A stretch of DNA of 64,000 nucleotides from Chloroflexota bacterium (GTDB taxonomy: Bacteria > Chloroflexota > Dehalococcoidia > Bin125). The notes beneath the pieces were generated by a model. It saw only the letters and a list, made by a program, of their open reading frames with translations. It searched no databases and was not told the origin of the DNA. Of the stretch, positions 1-8,728 are shown piece after piece (positions within the stretch are counted from its first letter, which is position 1; the number at the start of each line of letters is the position of its first letter). A program made the position numbers and the translations under genes. Where the stretch lies: positions 105,134 through 169,133 of the forward strand of contig JAPOXK010000023.1 in assembly GCA_026707145.1 (NCBI GenBank), in the 5' to 3' direction.

Positions 1-426
1 CGCTGGCCGGATCGTCCAGATCGGCGAGGAAGGCGTAGTGGCCCGTATCCGCCACCGCACCACTGCGGTCGTAGGTGTCGTAGGGGAGGGGCGCGATCGC
101 GGCTACCGGGACCGTGACTTCCGGTGGCGGAGTGGCTGGTTCCGGTGTGGGCGGTTCCGCTGGTGCGGCTGCCTGTTCTGGGGTAGCTGTCGGGATAGGC
201 GAAGCCTCGTCCGTTGACGGGGATGCGTCCGGTGCGGGCGTGGCCGGTGCTGGCGGCTCGACGGGTACGGTGGTCTCTGGAGCGGGCTCAGTGGGCGCGG
301 ACGGTGGGTCTTCGTCCGATGACTACCGCACGCCGCCAGGCTGCTCGCCAGCGCCAGCGCCAGCGCCAGGGCGAGGCCGGCGGCGAGCAGAAGTGCTGCA
401 AAACGCCGCGCACAGAGGACCGGCAT
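1..426 (-). pseudogene. lipoprotein, partial at window edge, apparently frameshifted
   Basis: This minus-strand gene runs off the left edge. From the ATG at 426-424 the reading gives a charged N-terminus (MPVLCARR), a long Ala/Leu core and a LAAC lipobox with the lipid-accepting Cys at residue 33, so an exported lipoprotein is expected. The sensible continuation is an acidic stretch, a Pro/Thr/Ala-rich linker (EPAPETTVPVEPPAP) and then folded-looking sequence (YDTYDRSGAVADTGHYAFL). It lies in another frame, which is closed by a TAG at 325-323 just after the Cys codon. The frame of the signal peptide itself turns into Arg/Pro-rich nonsense and stops at 103. A one-base indel near 300-330, beside a GCGCTG repeat tract, would explain this. 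It is either a real pseudogene or a sequencing slip. The function is not recognisable. Confidence 0.5.
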
Positions 427-552
427 GGTGCTCTCTCCGACCGTCTTGTCCAAGTTAACGCCGCCGGCAACGGTCTGGTTCTGCCGGCACCGCACTGCCG
501 CTCGCGCGCGGCGCCCTCTCCGAGCCGGGCCGGAGCGGCGCGTTTCATCAAC

Positions 553-969
553 TCAGTCCGGCCACTCCCCTTCGACGATGTGCTGGCGGCCGGCGAAGCC
601 GTCGCTGATCTCGTGCCACCAGTGAATGGTCGGTTCGCCGCGGCGCCAGCAGAGATAGACGCGGCGGCCCTCGCGCAGGGCGAGGAAGTCCAGCAACCCT
701 TGCTCCGGGTCTTTGAGTTCGGCGCCGAGTGCGTGCAGGGCCTGGAGCGCACGCCGGAGGTCCGCGCCGAGCTCCGCGGTCTCCCGCTCTTGCTCGCGCG
801 TGTCCGCATGGGCGGAGCCGCCGTTGGAGGCGGCGGAGCGCTGGATCGTCTCCATGATGGTCTGGAGCGTCTGTAGGCGGCGCTGCTTGGTCACGAACTC
901 TTCGATGATCGGCGCGACCTGCGGGATCAGGCCCCGCGCTTCCGCCAGCGTGAAGATCCGTTCAGACAT
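553..969 (-). CDS. DUF2203 family protein
   Basis: This 138-residue cytoplasmic protein starts MSERIFTLAEARGLIPQV, the usual N-terminus of DUF2203. It continues with a helical middle region and ends with the conserved WHEI....G......W segment after GRRVYLCWRRGEPTIHWW. The length is normal for the family, whose biochemical role is unknown. It lies 18 bp downstream of the ClC channel gene on the same strand, so the two may be co-transcribed. Family assignment is from recalled sequence pattern. Confidence 0.8.
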   Translation of the reverse strand: MSERIFTLAEARGLIPQVAPIIEEFVTKQRRLQTLQTIMETIQRSAASNGGSAHADTREQERETAELGADLRRALQALHALGAELKDPEQGLLDFLALREGRRVYLCWRRGEPTIHWWHEISDGFAGRQHIVEGEWPD

Positions 970-987
970 GCGGGCACTCCAGGGCGC

Positions 988-3051
988 TTAGGCGATGGGG
1001 TCGGGATCGACGGCCGGATCGCGCTCGGCGACGTGCACGATGGGAGCGAGAGCGCGCCGAACGGCGGATTCGACGGCAGGTTCGGCGAGCACCGTGAGGA
1101 GGTCGTTGGCCTCGATCTCCACGTCGCCGCGGGGGATGACGACGGCGTCGTCGCGGTGGATGGTGGTTACGACGGCCTCCTTGGGCAGCGAGATCTCCCT
1201 GAGACGCCGGCCGACCAACTCGGAGTCCGGCTCGACGGCGACCTCGATGAGGACCGCCCCGGCGAGGCGCTGTACGGGGCTGGTGGGGCGCTGGGGGGGA
1301 GCTTGACCGGCGGGGCGGCGCGAGAGCGCACGGATGACGTCCTGGTGATTGATGATACCGAGCAGCCGCCGGCGGTCCCAGCGTGCCACCACGGGGAGGT
1401 GACGTACGCCATGCTCCGCGAACAGCGAGACGACGGTGCGCAGGCTGTCGTCCGGATAGGTGCGGAGAGGGCTGCTGACGGCGAGGTCGCGAGCGGTGAG
1501 CTCGGCGGCGGTGCGGTCGAGCGCGGCGGTGAAGTCGGTGGTGGTGAGAATGCCGCGGAAATGCCCCTCGGGGTCGGTGACGGCGATGATGCTGGAGTCG
1601 GTTTCGCTGAAGACGCGGGCGAGATCTTCGAGCGTGGCGTCGTTGGCGGCTAGGGGGATGTCAGTGCGCATCGCTTCGGCGACGGTCCCTTGGTCCATTT
1701 CGAAGCCGCCCGGCTCTTCGCGCAGCTGGATGCCGGTCCGGCTGAGTTTGATCGAGTAGATCGTATCGCGGGTGATGATCTGGGCGAGGGCGGTGGCGAT
1801 GGCGACGCCGGTCATGAGAGGCAGGATGAGGGAGTAGTCCCTGGTGAGCTCGAAGACGATGAAGAGGGAGGTGATGGGTGCGCGGGCGGCGGCGGCGAAG
1901 ACCGCCGCCATGCCGACGATGGCGTAGGCGCCCGAGGGCGCGACGGAATCGGGGAAGAGGCTGGCATAGCCTTCTCCGAGAAGGCCGCCGAGCATCGCCC
2001 CGAGGAAGAGGGAGGGAGCGAAGACGCCGCCCGAGGCGCCGCCGCCCAAGGTCAGCGAGGTGGCGACGACCTTGAGCACGAGGAGCAAGGCAAGGGTGCC
2101 GGTGGCGATGCCGCCGACCGTGGCCGCTTCGATCGCGCCGAAGCCGGTGCCGAAGAGTTCGTCGTGCCAGAGGCCGAGGGCGCCGACGCCCAAGAGGGCG
2201 AGGGTGAGCTTGAGGTAGGGCGAGCTGGGGAGCCACTCGATCAGGCTCTCGAAGCCGTAGAGGGTACGCACGAAGAGGATGCCTGTGACGGCGGCGGCGA
2301 CACCGAGGATGGCGTAGAGCCCGATCTCAATGGTGGACTCCAGCTCGAGTTCGCGGGGGAGGAGGATGCCGGGCCGGTCGCCGAAGAAGGCGATCGCGAT
2401 CATGTTCGCGACGACGGCGCTGACGACCACGAGCGTGAAGTTGCGAACGTTGAAGCGGCGCAGGATCACCTCCAGCGCGAAAAAGACGCCGGCGATCGGC
2501 GCGTTGAAGGTGGCGGCGATCCCGCCGGCGGCGCCGCCCGCGACCATGAGCGTCACCATCTCGGGCGGCTGGCGCATCACTTGCCCGATCGAGGAGGCGA
2601 GGGCGGCGCCGATCTGGACGATCGGGCCCTCGCGCCCGACGGATCCGCCGGCGCCGATCGTGAGCGCGGAGGCGAGTGTCTTGACGGCGGCCACGCGGGG
2701 GCGGATGCGCCCGCCCTCGGTCTCGACGGCGCGCATGACCTCGGGAACTCCGTGGCCCTTGGCCTCGCTGGCGAAGCGGAAAACCAGGATGCCGACCGGG
2801 AGGGCGACCACGGCGGGGATCAGGAACAGAGTCCAGTGCCCTAGGGCGTTCTCCAGCGCGCCGGCCAAGTCGCCGAGGAGGAGATCGTTGAAGCCTTCGA
2901 GAGCTTCGGTGAACGCGACCGCTCCCAAGCCGGCCGCGACACCGACGGCGAGCGCGAGCGCGAAGGGGGTGAAGTCCGCCGGCACCCGCATGCGGTAGAG
3001 GGTGCGGAGGGGCGCTTGGACGCGGGAGGCCGTCGCGTCCGCGAGAGTCAT
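988..3051 (-). CDS. ClC-family chloride channel/transporter with CBS pair and TrkA-C domain
   Basis: This 687-residue integral membrane protein moves chloride (channel or Cl-/H+ exchange). The ClC signatures are present: GHGVPE at residues 99-104, GREGP at 139-143 with the gating glutamate E141, and GGVFAPSLFLG about residue 345. About ten hydrophobic segments fill residues 30-430. Two CBS domains follow (about 460-515 and 525-580), then a TrkA-C-like domain (about 600-660), all cytoplasmic and probably sensing nucleotides or ions. ClC-CBS-TrkA_C is a known bacterial arrangement. The start at 3051 gives MTLADATASR before the first membrane helix. Whether it is a channel or an exchanger cannot be told from this reading. 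Confidence 0.92.
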   Translation of the reverse strand: MTLADATASRVQAPLRTLYRMRVPADFTPFALALAVGVAAGLGAVAFTEALEGFNDLLLGDLAGALENALGHWTLFLIPAVVALPVGILVFRFASEAKGHGVPEVMRAVETEGGRIRPRVAAVKTLASALTIGAGGSVGREGPIVQIGAALASSIGQVMRQPPEMVTLMVAGGAAGGIAATFNAPIAGVFFALEVILRRFNVRNFTLVVVSAVVANMIAIAFFGDRPGILLPRELELESTIEIGLYAILGVAAAVTGILFVRTLYGFESLIEWLPSSPYLKLTLALLGVGALGLWHDELFGTGFGAIEAATVGGIATGTLALLLVLKVVATSLTLGGGASGGVFAPSLFLGAMLGGLLGEGYASLFPDSVAPSGAYAIVGMAAVFAAAARAPITSLFIVFELTRDYSLILPLMTGVAIATALAQIITRDTIYSIKLSRTGIQLREEPGGFEMDQGTVAEAMRTDIPLAANDATLEDLARVFSETDSSIIAVTDPEGHFRGILTTTDFTAALDRTAAELTARDLAVSSPLRTYPDDSLRTVVSLFAEHGVRHLPVVARWDRRRLLGIINHQDVIRALSRRPAGQAPPQRPTSPVQRLAGAVLIEVAVEPDSELVGRRLREISLPKEAVVTTIHRDDAVVIPRGDVEIEANDLLTVLAEPAVESAVRRALAPIVHVAERDPAVDPDPIA

Positions 3052-3153
3052 GGGTTAGGCACGCGCAGCCGGCGCGGACGCGGGGGGCGCTGGTGGGGAG
3101 GGGTCGACGCGATTCACCTGCGATCGGTTCCGTGGACCGATTGGAAGCACACC

Positions 3154-4758
3154 TTAGAAGGGGCAGAGCTCTTCTGTGCCTGGGGCGGTAGCGGCACTGT
3201 AGCCGAACTGACTCCAGAAGGTACGGAACTGATCGGCGAGGGGGGCAAGCTCGTTGTTGAGGGTGGCGCAGCCGGCGCTGACATCGTTGCTGCCGGCGTA
3301 GCCGCTGAGGAAGGCGTTGGCGAGGCGGGCGTGCAGCCCTTCTTCGGTTGCGCCGAGCTGCGCTGCGGAGATGGCGGCGGCCGTATCGCCCTGGAGCGCA
3401 AGCACGATGGCCCGGCGCAAGTGGGAGAAGGCGGTGAGTTCGGCTCGCTCGTTGGGGATCTCGCCGGTCTGGAGGGCGGCGTTGCCGACCGCTTCCTCGT
3501 AGGCGGCCAGGGCGTCCTGGTAAGCGCCGGCGGCGAAGGCTTCGTTGCCGGGCACGATCGTGCAAATGAGGGAGTCGCTGGAGCTGCTGTCCCCTTCGAT
3601 GAGCTGGAGGGTGCCGGAGTGGGCGCTGTAGAGGAGGCCGCCCGTGCCGCAGGCCGGTCCGGCGTTCGGGGAGCCGGTGGCATCGCTGGCGATGGTGATA
3701 TCCGCAACGCCGTCGCCGGTGCGGTCGCTAAAGTCGAATAGGGCAGCGCCGGCGATCTCGATCAAACCCGCTGCGAGGTCCACATACGTCTGCGTGTCGC
3801 TATCCCAGCTAAGGACGTGCAGGATGGTGACGCATCCCGAGGCGCTGCAGTCAACTTCTTGGAAGGTGATGTCGGGCCACACGTCGCCGTTGATATCGCG
3901 TGTGTGCAGGACGGCGACATCGAAGGCTGGGCCGGTCGCGGAGAGTTGGTAGGCGACACGGAAGCTCGTGCCATCATCGCCAGAGGGCTCGAAGATGACA
4001 AGGTCGCTGCTGATCTGTGAGAAGTCAGAAGGGGTGGGATCCGTGAAGATAATGGCGGCGCTGCTGTACCCGTCCAGGTTGGTGTCGACGAGATTGCAGC
4101 GGTCGCCTCCGAAGACGGGTGGCATGCCCCACTCGTTGAAGAGCGGGATGATGCAGTCGCCGACGCTTTGGCGCGCGTCGATCCAGGCAAGAGCGCTGTC
4201 GGCGAAGGTGGTGAAACCCGCGGGCCGGTCCGGCACGGCGGTGTCGTCCGTAACGGTTTCGAGGCCGGAGTCGGCCGCTTGGGGCGGGATAATCAGCTCT
4301 TGGCCGATGTCGATTCTGTCCGGATTCGTGAGGTTGTTGGCTTCGACGATGGCGTTGACGGTGACGCCAAATTGCACCGCGATCAATCCGATCGTGTCGC
4401 CCGGCTGCACGATGTAGATGATGTCTCCCTCGCGGGGCTCGATCTGACGCGAAGCGTCCGGGACGTTGGCAGGACTGCCTGCTTCCAAGATGATGGCAGG
4501 ATCTTCGGGGGCGACAGGGCGGTCTTCCAGGCGATCTTCAAAGGGAGTGTCGGCAGGCTCGCCGGGGACCGCGTCCGTGGGAGGGGGTTGGACGCCCGCG
4601 GTGGGGTCAACGTCGTCGAAGTTCGGGGTGCGGTCCTCGCCCGAGCCGGGCGCTACGTTTTCCGTGCTGAACAGGTCGTCTCCACCGCCGCACGCCACCA
4701 GGGCCACACACAGAAGAGAGATGCCCAGGAGGGCGATCGGTCGGCGCTTCCGCATCAT
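3154..4758 (-). CDS. LysM-domain lipoprotein
   Basis: This 534-residue exported lipoprotein begins MMRKRRPIALLGISLLC and has a lipobox VAC with the Cys at residue 23, followed by a Gly/Asp-rich tether. A LysM peptidoglycan-binding domain occupies about residues 112-157 (YIVQPGDTIGLIAVQFGVT ... NPDRIDIGQELIIP). The C-terminal 370 residues carry FG-GAP-like Asp-rich strands (DTNLDGYSS, DINGDVWPD, DRTGDGVAD) and then a helical TPR-like tail (residues about 410-500). This suggests a surface scaffold or wall-associated protein. The exact function is not recognised. It lies between the ClC gene and dut on the same strand with gaps over 100 bp. Confidence 0.8.
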   Translation of the reverse strand: MMRKRRPIALLGISLLCVALVACGGGDDLFSTENVAPGSGEDRTPNFDDVDPTAGVQPPPTDAVPGEPADTPFEDRLEDRPVAPEDPAIILEAGSPANVPDASRQIEPREGDIIYIVQPGDTIGLIAVQFGVTVNAIVEANNLTNPDRIDIGQELIIPPQAADSGLETVTDDTAVPDRPAGFTTFADSALAWIDARQSVGDCIIPLFNEWGMPPVFGGDRCNLVDTNLDGYSSAAIIFTDPTPSDFSQISSDLVIFEPSGDDGTSFRVAYQLSATGPAFDVAVLHTRDINGDVWPDITFQEVDCSASGCVTILHVLSWDSDTQTYVDLAAGLIEIAGAALFDFSDRTGDGVADITIASDATGSPNAGPACGTGGLLYSAHSGTLQLIEGDSSSSDSLICTIVPGNEAFAAGAYQDALAAYEEAVGNAALQTGEIPNERAELTAFSHLRRAIVLALQGDTAAAISAAQLGATEEGLHARLANAFLSGYAGSNDVSAGCATLNNELAPLADQFRTFWSQFGYSAATAPGTEELCPF

Positions 4759-4887
4759 ATTCTCTGCTTGTCCCCGACCCTATTCGGTACTGTAGCGCGA
4801 CACGTTGGCTGGCGCTCGTGCGGCCGGCCGCGGCGCTTTGCTTTCACTAGGTTCCAACGTTCGGCGACGGCAGTTGGTTCCCCGGCC

Positions 4888-5355
4888 TTAGCGGCCACTG
4901 GATCCGAAACCGCTGCTGCCCCGGTCGGTCGTGGTCAGTTCGTCCACTTCGAGAACCTCGGTTCGCAACACGGGGGCGACGACCAGCTGTGCGATGCGGT
5001 CGCCGTGACGGATGGGGAAGGAACGGCCGGGGTCACCACGGAAGGCCATGTCGACCAGCACTTCGCCGCGGTAGTCGCTGTCGATGGTGCCGAAGGCGAC
5101 GACGACTCCTTGGCGAGACAGCCCCGATCGCGGTCGGACCTGCACCTCGTAGCCTGGCGGGGGCTCGACGGCGATGCCCGTGCCGATGAGCTGGGGCATG
5201 GCCGTGAGATTGAGGGTCTCTCCGGCCCCGCCGAGGTCGGCGTAGAGGTCCAGGCCGGAGCTGCCCGGGGTTGCGCGCACGGGAAGGCGAGCGCTGGCGC
5301 GCAGGCGCTGGACTTTGAGGGTTGGAATGTCCGCATTACACATGCAGAAAAGCAC
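4888..5355 (-). CDS. dut: deoxyuridine 5'-triphosphate nucleotidohydrolase (dUTPase)
   Basis: It hydrolyses dUTP to dUMP and pyrophosphate, keeping uracil out of DNA and supplying dTMP synthesis. All the trimeric dUTPase motifs are visible: SGLDLYAD (motif I), RPRSGLSRQG (II), GTIDSDYRGE with the catalytic Asp (III), RIAQLVVAP (IV) and the C-terminal DRGSSGFGSSGR arm (V). The length of 155 residues is normal. The farthest start is a GTG at 5355. An ATG at 5343 (MCNADIPTLK) is an equally good candidate because neither has a strong ribosome site. Confidence 0.95.
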   Translation of the reverse strand: MLFCMCNADIPTLKVQRLRASARLPVRATPGSSGLDLYADLGGAGETLNLTAMPQLIGTGIAVEPPPGYEVQVRPRSGLSRQGVVVAFGTIDSDYRGEVLVDMAFRGDPGRSFPIRHGDRIAQLVVAPVLRTEVLEVDELTTTDRGSSGFGSSGR

Positions 5356-5527
5356 TTATTTTATAGGTAGAATGACAAATCTACGTTCCGTCATTATCAC
5401 TTAGTGTATTCCGCACGATGGGACACTCCCAGGGCGCATCCGACGGGTAGGCGACCGCAACGCGCGGGTACACTCCACCACGCTCCAACAGTGCCTGTTC
5501 GGTCGGGAGAATCGGTCCACCTTCGGA

Positions 5528-6091
5528 TCAAGTGAGCGCGTTCCGGACCACGCCATCGTTGAGGAGCGCTGCTAGCTCGGAGAACGGTCCTTCATCGGTT
5601 CCTTCCTCCGGCACGTCCCAGAAGACGGTGCGGAGGCTCCCGTCGCCGATATGGTCCAGCAGCAACGCCAGCACCCGGGCGCGGCGCTCGGGAGCGATCT
5701 CGAAGTAGTCACAGAGACTCCGCAGCGGGATCCCGAGCCGCGAGCGGCCGTTCACGCGCACCTTCACCCCCTTGAGGTTGCCGTGCTTGACATGCCAGGA
5801 GATGCTCTGCGGCGTCATGTCGAAGAGGCGCGCCGCCTGATCGCGGGAGAGGATCACGTCATCCATCGGGTAGTAAATGGCCGGGGTGGGGGAGATGCTT
5901 GCGTCCGCCAGCGAGAACCCCACCTGTTGGCGCTCATCCAGGTCCGGTGCCATGTCGACCGAGACCAAGGCGTTCGCGAGCGATTCCCAGGAAACGTCGT
6001 ACGTCCGCGCGAGCTTCCACAGCTGCTCGCCCATTTGCTGCAGCATCTTCTGGTCCGGATCGATCCTCATCTTCGGGTCGGGATCGGCCAT
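5528..6091 (-). CDS. DNA-binding protein with MerR-like helix-turn-helix
   Basis: This protein of 187 residues starts MADPDPKMRIDPDQK at the ATG at 6091, preceded by GAGG eight bases upstream. An open frame continues further upstream but lacks a better start. Residues about 75-125 (ILSRDQAARLFDMTPQSISW ... GIPLRSLCDYF) resemble a MerR/excisionase-type winged helix that reads a promoter or DNA end. The N-terminal half is helical and unassigned. It is a probable transcription factor. Its target is unknown, and the divergent 31-residue ORF at 6275 is one possibility. Confidence 0.55.
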   Translation of the reverse strand: MADPDPKMRIDPDQKMLQQMGEQLWKLARTYDVSWESLANALVSVDMAPDLDERQQVGFSLADASISPTPAIYYPMDDVILSRDQAARLFDMTPQSISWHVKHGNLKGVKVRVNGRSRLGIPLRSLCDYFEIAPERRARVLALLLDHIGDGSLRTVFWDVPEEGTDEGPFSELAALLNDGVVRNALT

Positions 6092-6274
6092 CGTCCTCGC
6101 TTTGCCTGCCCTGGCTCGCCGACCATCACACGATGGAACAAGCAATAGCGTACCGCAGCGCCGCTGGCAACGAGGCGGGGATTATATAGCTGAGTACCCG
6201 GGCCGATAGAACGGCAGTTGGCGTTGCCAGTCTTGCGAACGCTGCGTAAGGTGGAGAAGAGGGAGGACGTGATC

Positions 6275-6370
6275 ATGCCGCGAAAGCCAACGGACCTCCG
6301 CATTCCCACGACCCCCGAGAAGCTGGTACAGGCGATACTCAAGCCACCGAAGAAGAAGCCCGCGCGATAG
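6275..6370 (+). CDS. 31-residue basic small protein
   Basis: A short ORF, ATG to TAG, encodes MPRKPTDLRIPTTPEKLVQA followed by ILKPPKKKPAR. A clear ribosome site (GGGAGGA, 6261-6267) sits 7 bases before the ATG and a strong hairpin follows 65 bases after the stop. That makes a complete small transcription unit. The product is Lys/Arg/Pro-rich and probably binds nucleic acid or a partner protein. No family is recognised. Confidence 0.5.
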   Translation: MPRKPTDLRIPTTPEKLVQAILKPPKKKPAR

Positions 6371-6434
6371 CCCGGCAGCGTGTCGCATAGGGGGCTGAGC
6401 CCTCGCACTTGCAGGTGGTAAAATTGAAAGCGCA

Positions 6435-6468
6435 CGTGAGAAACGGCCCCGAAGGGCCGCTTCTCACG
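6435..6468 (+). terminator. strong hairpin, probable terminator
   Basis: CGTGAGAA-a-CGGCCC pairs with GGGCCG-c-TTCTCACG around a CGAA tetraloop, giving about 14 base pairs with one mismatch. Only a short T-containing tract (CCTATTTGG) follows, so termination may be Rho-independent but weak. It closes the unit of the 31-residue ORF and lies near the presumed left edge of the accessory island. Positions 6469-6618 hold nothing I recognise. Confidence 0.6.
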
Positions 6469-6618
6469 CCTATTTGGTGGCGTAGGCGCACAGGGAATTG
6501 GATTAGAGCCTCAACCCCTGGTGCCCACGCCGTACGAGGCACCTGCTGCATCGCAGCATTGCCCTTCTAGGAGCGGGCGGGGCACGGACCTCTAGATCGC
6601 CCGGCCCCGTCGCTCCAA

Positions 6619-7470
6619 TCACTGACCGTTAGCTCCGGCCAGTCCTGAACCAGCCGTCTTGGCTGAATCCGGCCCGTTGGTGCTGCCAGGTGGCAGCATT
6701 TTCCGCTCTTCATACGCTTTCAGTTTGTCCACCAAATCGAGAACAAATTTCCTGTCGGGCTCCGACAGCGTGAAGAGATCAACAGTGACGGACATTGAGA
6801 CCGTGCCACCGCTATCGAGCGTGATGCTCTTCTCCATTGCTGGTCCGGGTCCATTGCCGCCATCGCCGTTACCGCTGGATTCTTTTTCAACGGACTTATC
6901 GGCTACGGCTGTCGGCACACCACTGAACAGTGCCGCCGGGGTCACAAGGCGATCCTTTCCCTCTGAGAAATACCCAGCCTGCTCAGCGGCACGAGCCATG
7001 ACCTGGCGTGCTTTCTTGCACTGCTTGGGCGCGACTCCTAGCTCCAGCATGACCCGTTCAAGGCCAACGTCGGGCGGCAACAGTCGCCCCTTGAACTTTT
7101 CGAACACCTGGTCGAAGAGAGGAATATTTCGAAAGGCCTCGGCGCGGGCCTTATCACGAGTCTTGGGGTCCACCATTCGATGCCCGAGGTCCGCCAGCTC
7201 AACGCGATCGTCGTTAAGGTTGACGATGCCGAAATCACGAGACGCGTAGAGCTTCGTGCGGAAAGCCCCGCTCCCGACGCTGTCGTGGCCCATCCACATC
7301 GCCAGAGAGGCCGTATCGCCGCTTCCGCCTCGTCCGTGTAGCACCTCGGCCAGATTCTGAGCATCGTCGATATCGTTATAGGGGAACACGATCGTCGAGC
7401 GAATGCGAGAGCCTTCTGCCTCCTTCGATTTCTCGGTTTCAACCGGTTTCACTGGCGCTGCTTCTACCAT
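6619..7470 (-). CDS. hypothetical protein, winged-helix-like N-terminal part
   Basis: This protein has 283 residues. Residues about 20-170 are well structured and helical. They begin RSTIVFPYNDIDDAQNLAEV, then FGIVNLNDDRVELADLGHRM, which looks like a winged-helix strand turn, then helices to about 170. A Gly/Asn-rich acidic linker (about 180-205) leads to a C-terminal strand-helix segment (TVSMSVTVDLFTLSEPDRKF) with a charged tail. The fold resembles DUF5343-type proteins, but I do not claim the family. It is a likely island gene next to a transposase. Function unknown. Confidence 0.6.
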   Translation of the reverse strand: MVEAAPVKPVETEKSKEAEGSRIRSTIVFPYNDIDDAQNLAEVLHGRGGSGDTASLAMWMGHDSVGSGAFRTKLYASRDFGIVNLNDDRVELADLGHRMVDPKTRDKARAEAFRNIPLFDQVFEKFKGRLLPPDVGLERVMLELGVAPKQCKKARQVMARAAEQAGYFSEGKDRLVTPAALFSGVPTAVADKSVEKESSGNGDGGNGPGPAMEKSITLDSGGTVSMSVTVDLFTLSEPDRKFVLDLVDKLKAYEERKMLPPGSTNGPDSAKTAGSGLAGANGQ

Positions 7471-7542
7471 GTGGTTCCTCCAGACTGCTCGGCATTAGGC
7501 ACACCCAGATCCAAGCACGACTGCAGGCAACGCGTCAAGCCT

Positions 7543-7564
7543 ATAATGCCGGAAGAGGCATTAT
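7543..7564. terminator. palindrome between convergent ends
   Basis: ATAATGCC-ggaaga-GGCATTAT is a perfect 8-bp inverted repeat with a 6-base loop, lying 39 bases past the transposase stop. It may terminate transposase transcription or belong to the left end of the insertion element. No T-run follows on the minus strand. Confidence 0.4.
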
Positions 7565-7602
7565 CGGATACAGAAGGCATTAATGGTAACTGGGTGGCGC
7601 AG

Positions 7603-8541
7603 CTAGGAAATCAGCTCCCGATATTGGAGCCGCTTCCCTACGAGACCGCGGGCAACGGAGCGCATCTGTTCAGCAGTATCGAGCGAGCGCTGATTGTGCC
7701 GTCCGGCGAACTCTGACACGTACCGACTCAGGTGCTTCTCGCTCATCTGGTGGAAGGCTCCGGAGTAGCCCCGCTTGAGCATGGACCAGAACGACTCGAT
7801 CCCGTTCGTGTGGGTCTGCTCGATCGCGTACGTCCCGACGCTGTGCTGCACGTACTTGTGCCGGAACTCACCGTCCAGCGGGAAGTAGGCTCCGTGCCCA
7901 TCGGAGTAGACCTGAGCGCCGGGGGCTGCGTGCTTGCGAACGAAGTTCCGCAGTACGGGAGCCTTTGCCTGCCCAATGACCTCAGCTCGGACTTTCCCTG
8001 TGGCGCGATCCTTCGCGCCGACGATAGCGATCCTGTCTGACGTTCCGACCCGGCCAGCGCGGCGCTGGTACTCGTGCTTGTTCTTCTCTTTGCCACCAAT
8101 GAACGCCTCATCCACTTCCACGGGGCCGCGTATCGGCTCATCGCCGTGGTCTCCCCATGCTTCCCGAATCCGGTGCGCCAGATGCCACGCGGACTTCTGC
8201 GTAATGTTGAGATCGCGGTGCAGCTTCAAGCTGGAGACGCCCTTGAGGGACGTGGTGACGAGATAGATCGCGATGGCCCAGGTGCGGTAGCCGAGCTTGG
8301 AATCGGCCATCGCCGTCCCTGTGCGGACGCTGAAGCGCTTGCGGCAGTCGCGGCAGCGGTAGGGCATCGTGGGATGGGATGCGCCCGTCTGCACATTGCC
8401 TGAATCGCAGTGCGGGCAGATCGCGCCATCGGGCCAGCGGGAGTCATGGAACCAGCGCTCAGCCGTCTGGTCGTCAGGGAATATCTCGAACAGCTCCGTA
8501 AGGCTGATCCCGTTGCGTGTGCTCTTCCCTGGTCCCGACAT
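7603..8541 (-). CDS. IS1595-family (ISXO2-like) transposase
   Basis: This 312-residue DDE-type transposase has an N-terminal zinc ribbon (CPHCDSGNV ... YRCRDCRKRF, residues about 37-66). Next come the conserved FSVRTGTAMADSKLGYRTW region and a catalytic domain starting at VEVDEAFIGGKEKN (first Asp). The second Asp lies in QVYSDGHGAY, and HTNGIESFWSMLKRGYSGAFH carries the third acidic/Asn-type site. The length is typical and the frame intact, so it may be active. I could not identify terminal inverted repeats or a target duplication, so the limits of the element are open. Confidence 0.9.
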   Translation of the reverse strand: MSGPGKSTRNGISLTELFEIFPDDQTAERWFHDSRWPDGAICPHCDSGNVQTGASHPTMPYRCRDCRKRFSVRTGTAMADSKLGYRTWAIAIYLVTTSLKGVSSLKLHRDLNITQKSAWHLAHRIREAWGDHGDEPIRGPVEVDEAFIGGKEKNKHEYQRRAGRVGTSDRIAIVGAKDRATGKVRAEVIGQAKAPVLRNFVRKHAAPGAQVYSDGHGAYFPLDGEFRHKYVQHSVGTYAIEQTHTNGIESFWSMLKRGYSGAFHQMSEKHLSRYVSEFAGRHNQRSLDTAEQMRSVARGLVGKRLQYRELIS

Positions 8542-8563
8542 GATAACCCTCCGTAGTGATACA

Positions 8564-8600
8564 AGAGTACCCTAGACGGGAGGGAAAGTCAAGGGTACTC
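8564..8600 (-). promoter_or_regulatory. transposase promoter overlapped by a 9-bp palindrome
   Basis: On the minus strand TTGACT (8592-8587) and TACTCT (8569-8564) are separated by 17 bases, a good sigma-70-type promoter 23 bases before the transposase start. A perfect inverted repeat, GAGTACCCT (8565-8573) and AGGGTACTC (8592-8600), brackets it. It could be an autoregulatory operator or part of the element's end. Confidence 0.5.
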
Positions 8601-8728
8601 ATCTATATAATCCCCAACGAGGCCGGGTCGGCCCTATGCAAGAATCGCCTCCGGCGCCCGCAGCATCAGGCGGACGGCGGTGCGGGGTCGGATTGGAAAG
8701 GGGGGGATTCGACCTGCTGGCCGCGCCG

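Noticed and set aside
1690..2844. 384-residue open frame opposite the ClC channel
   Set aside because: Antisense shadow of a gene with all ClC signatures.
6475..6545. tRNA-like look of the sequence after the terminator
   Set aside because: No acceptor/T-arm pairing or GGTTCGA-type T-loop.
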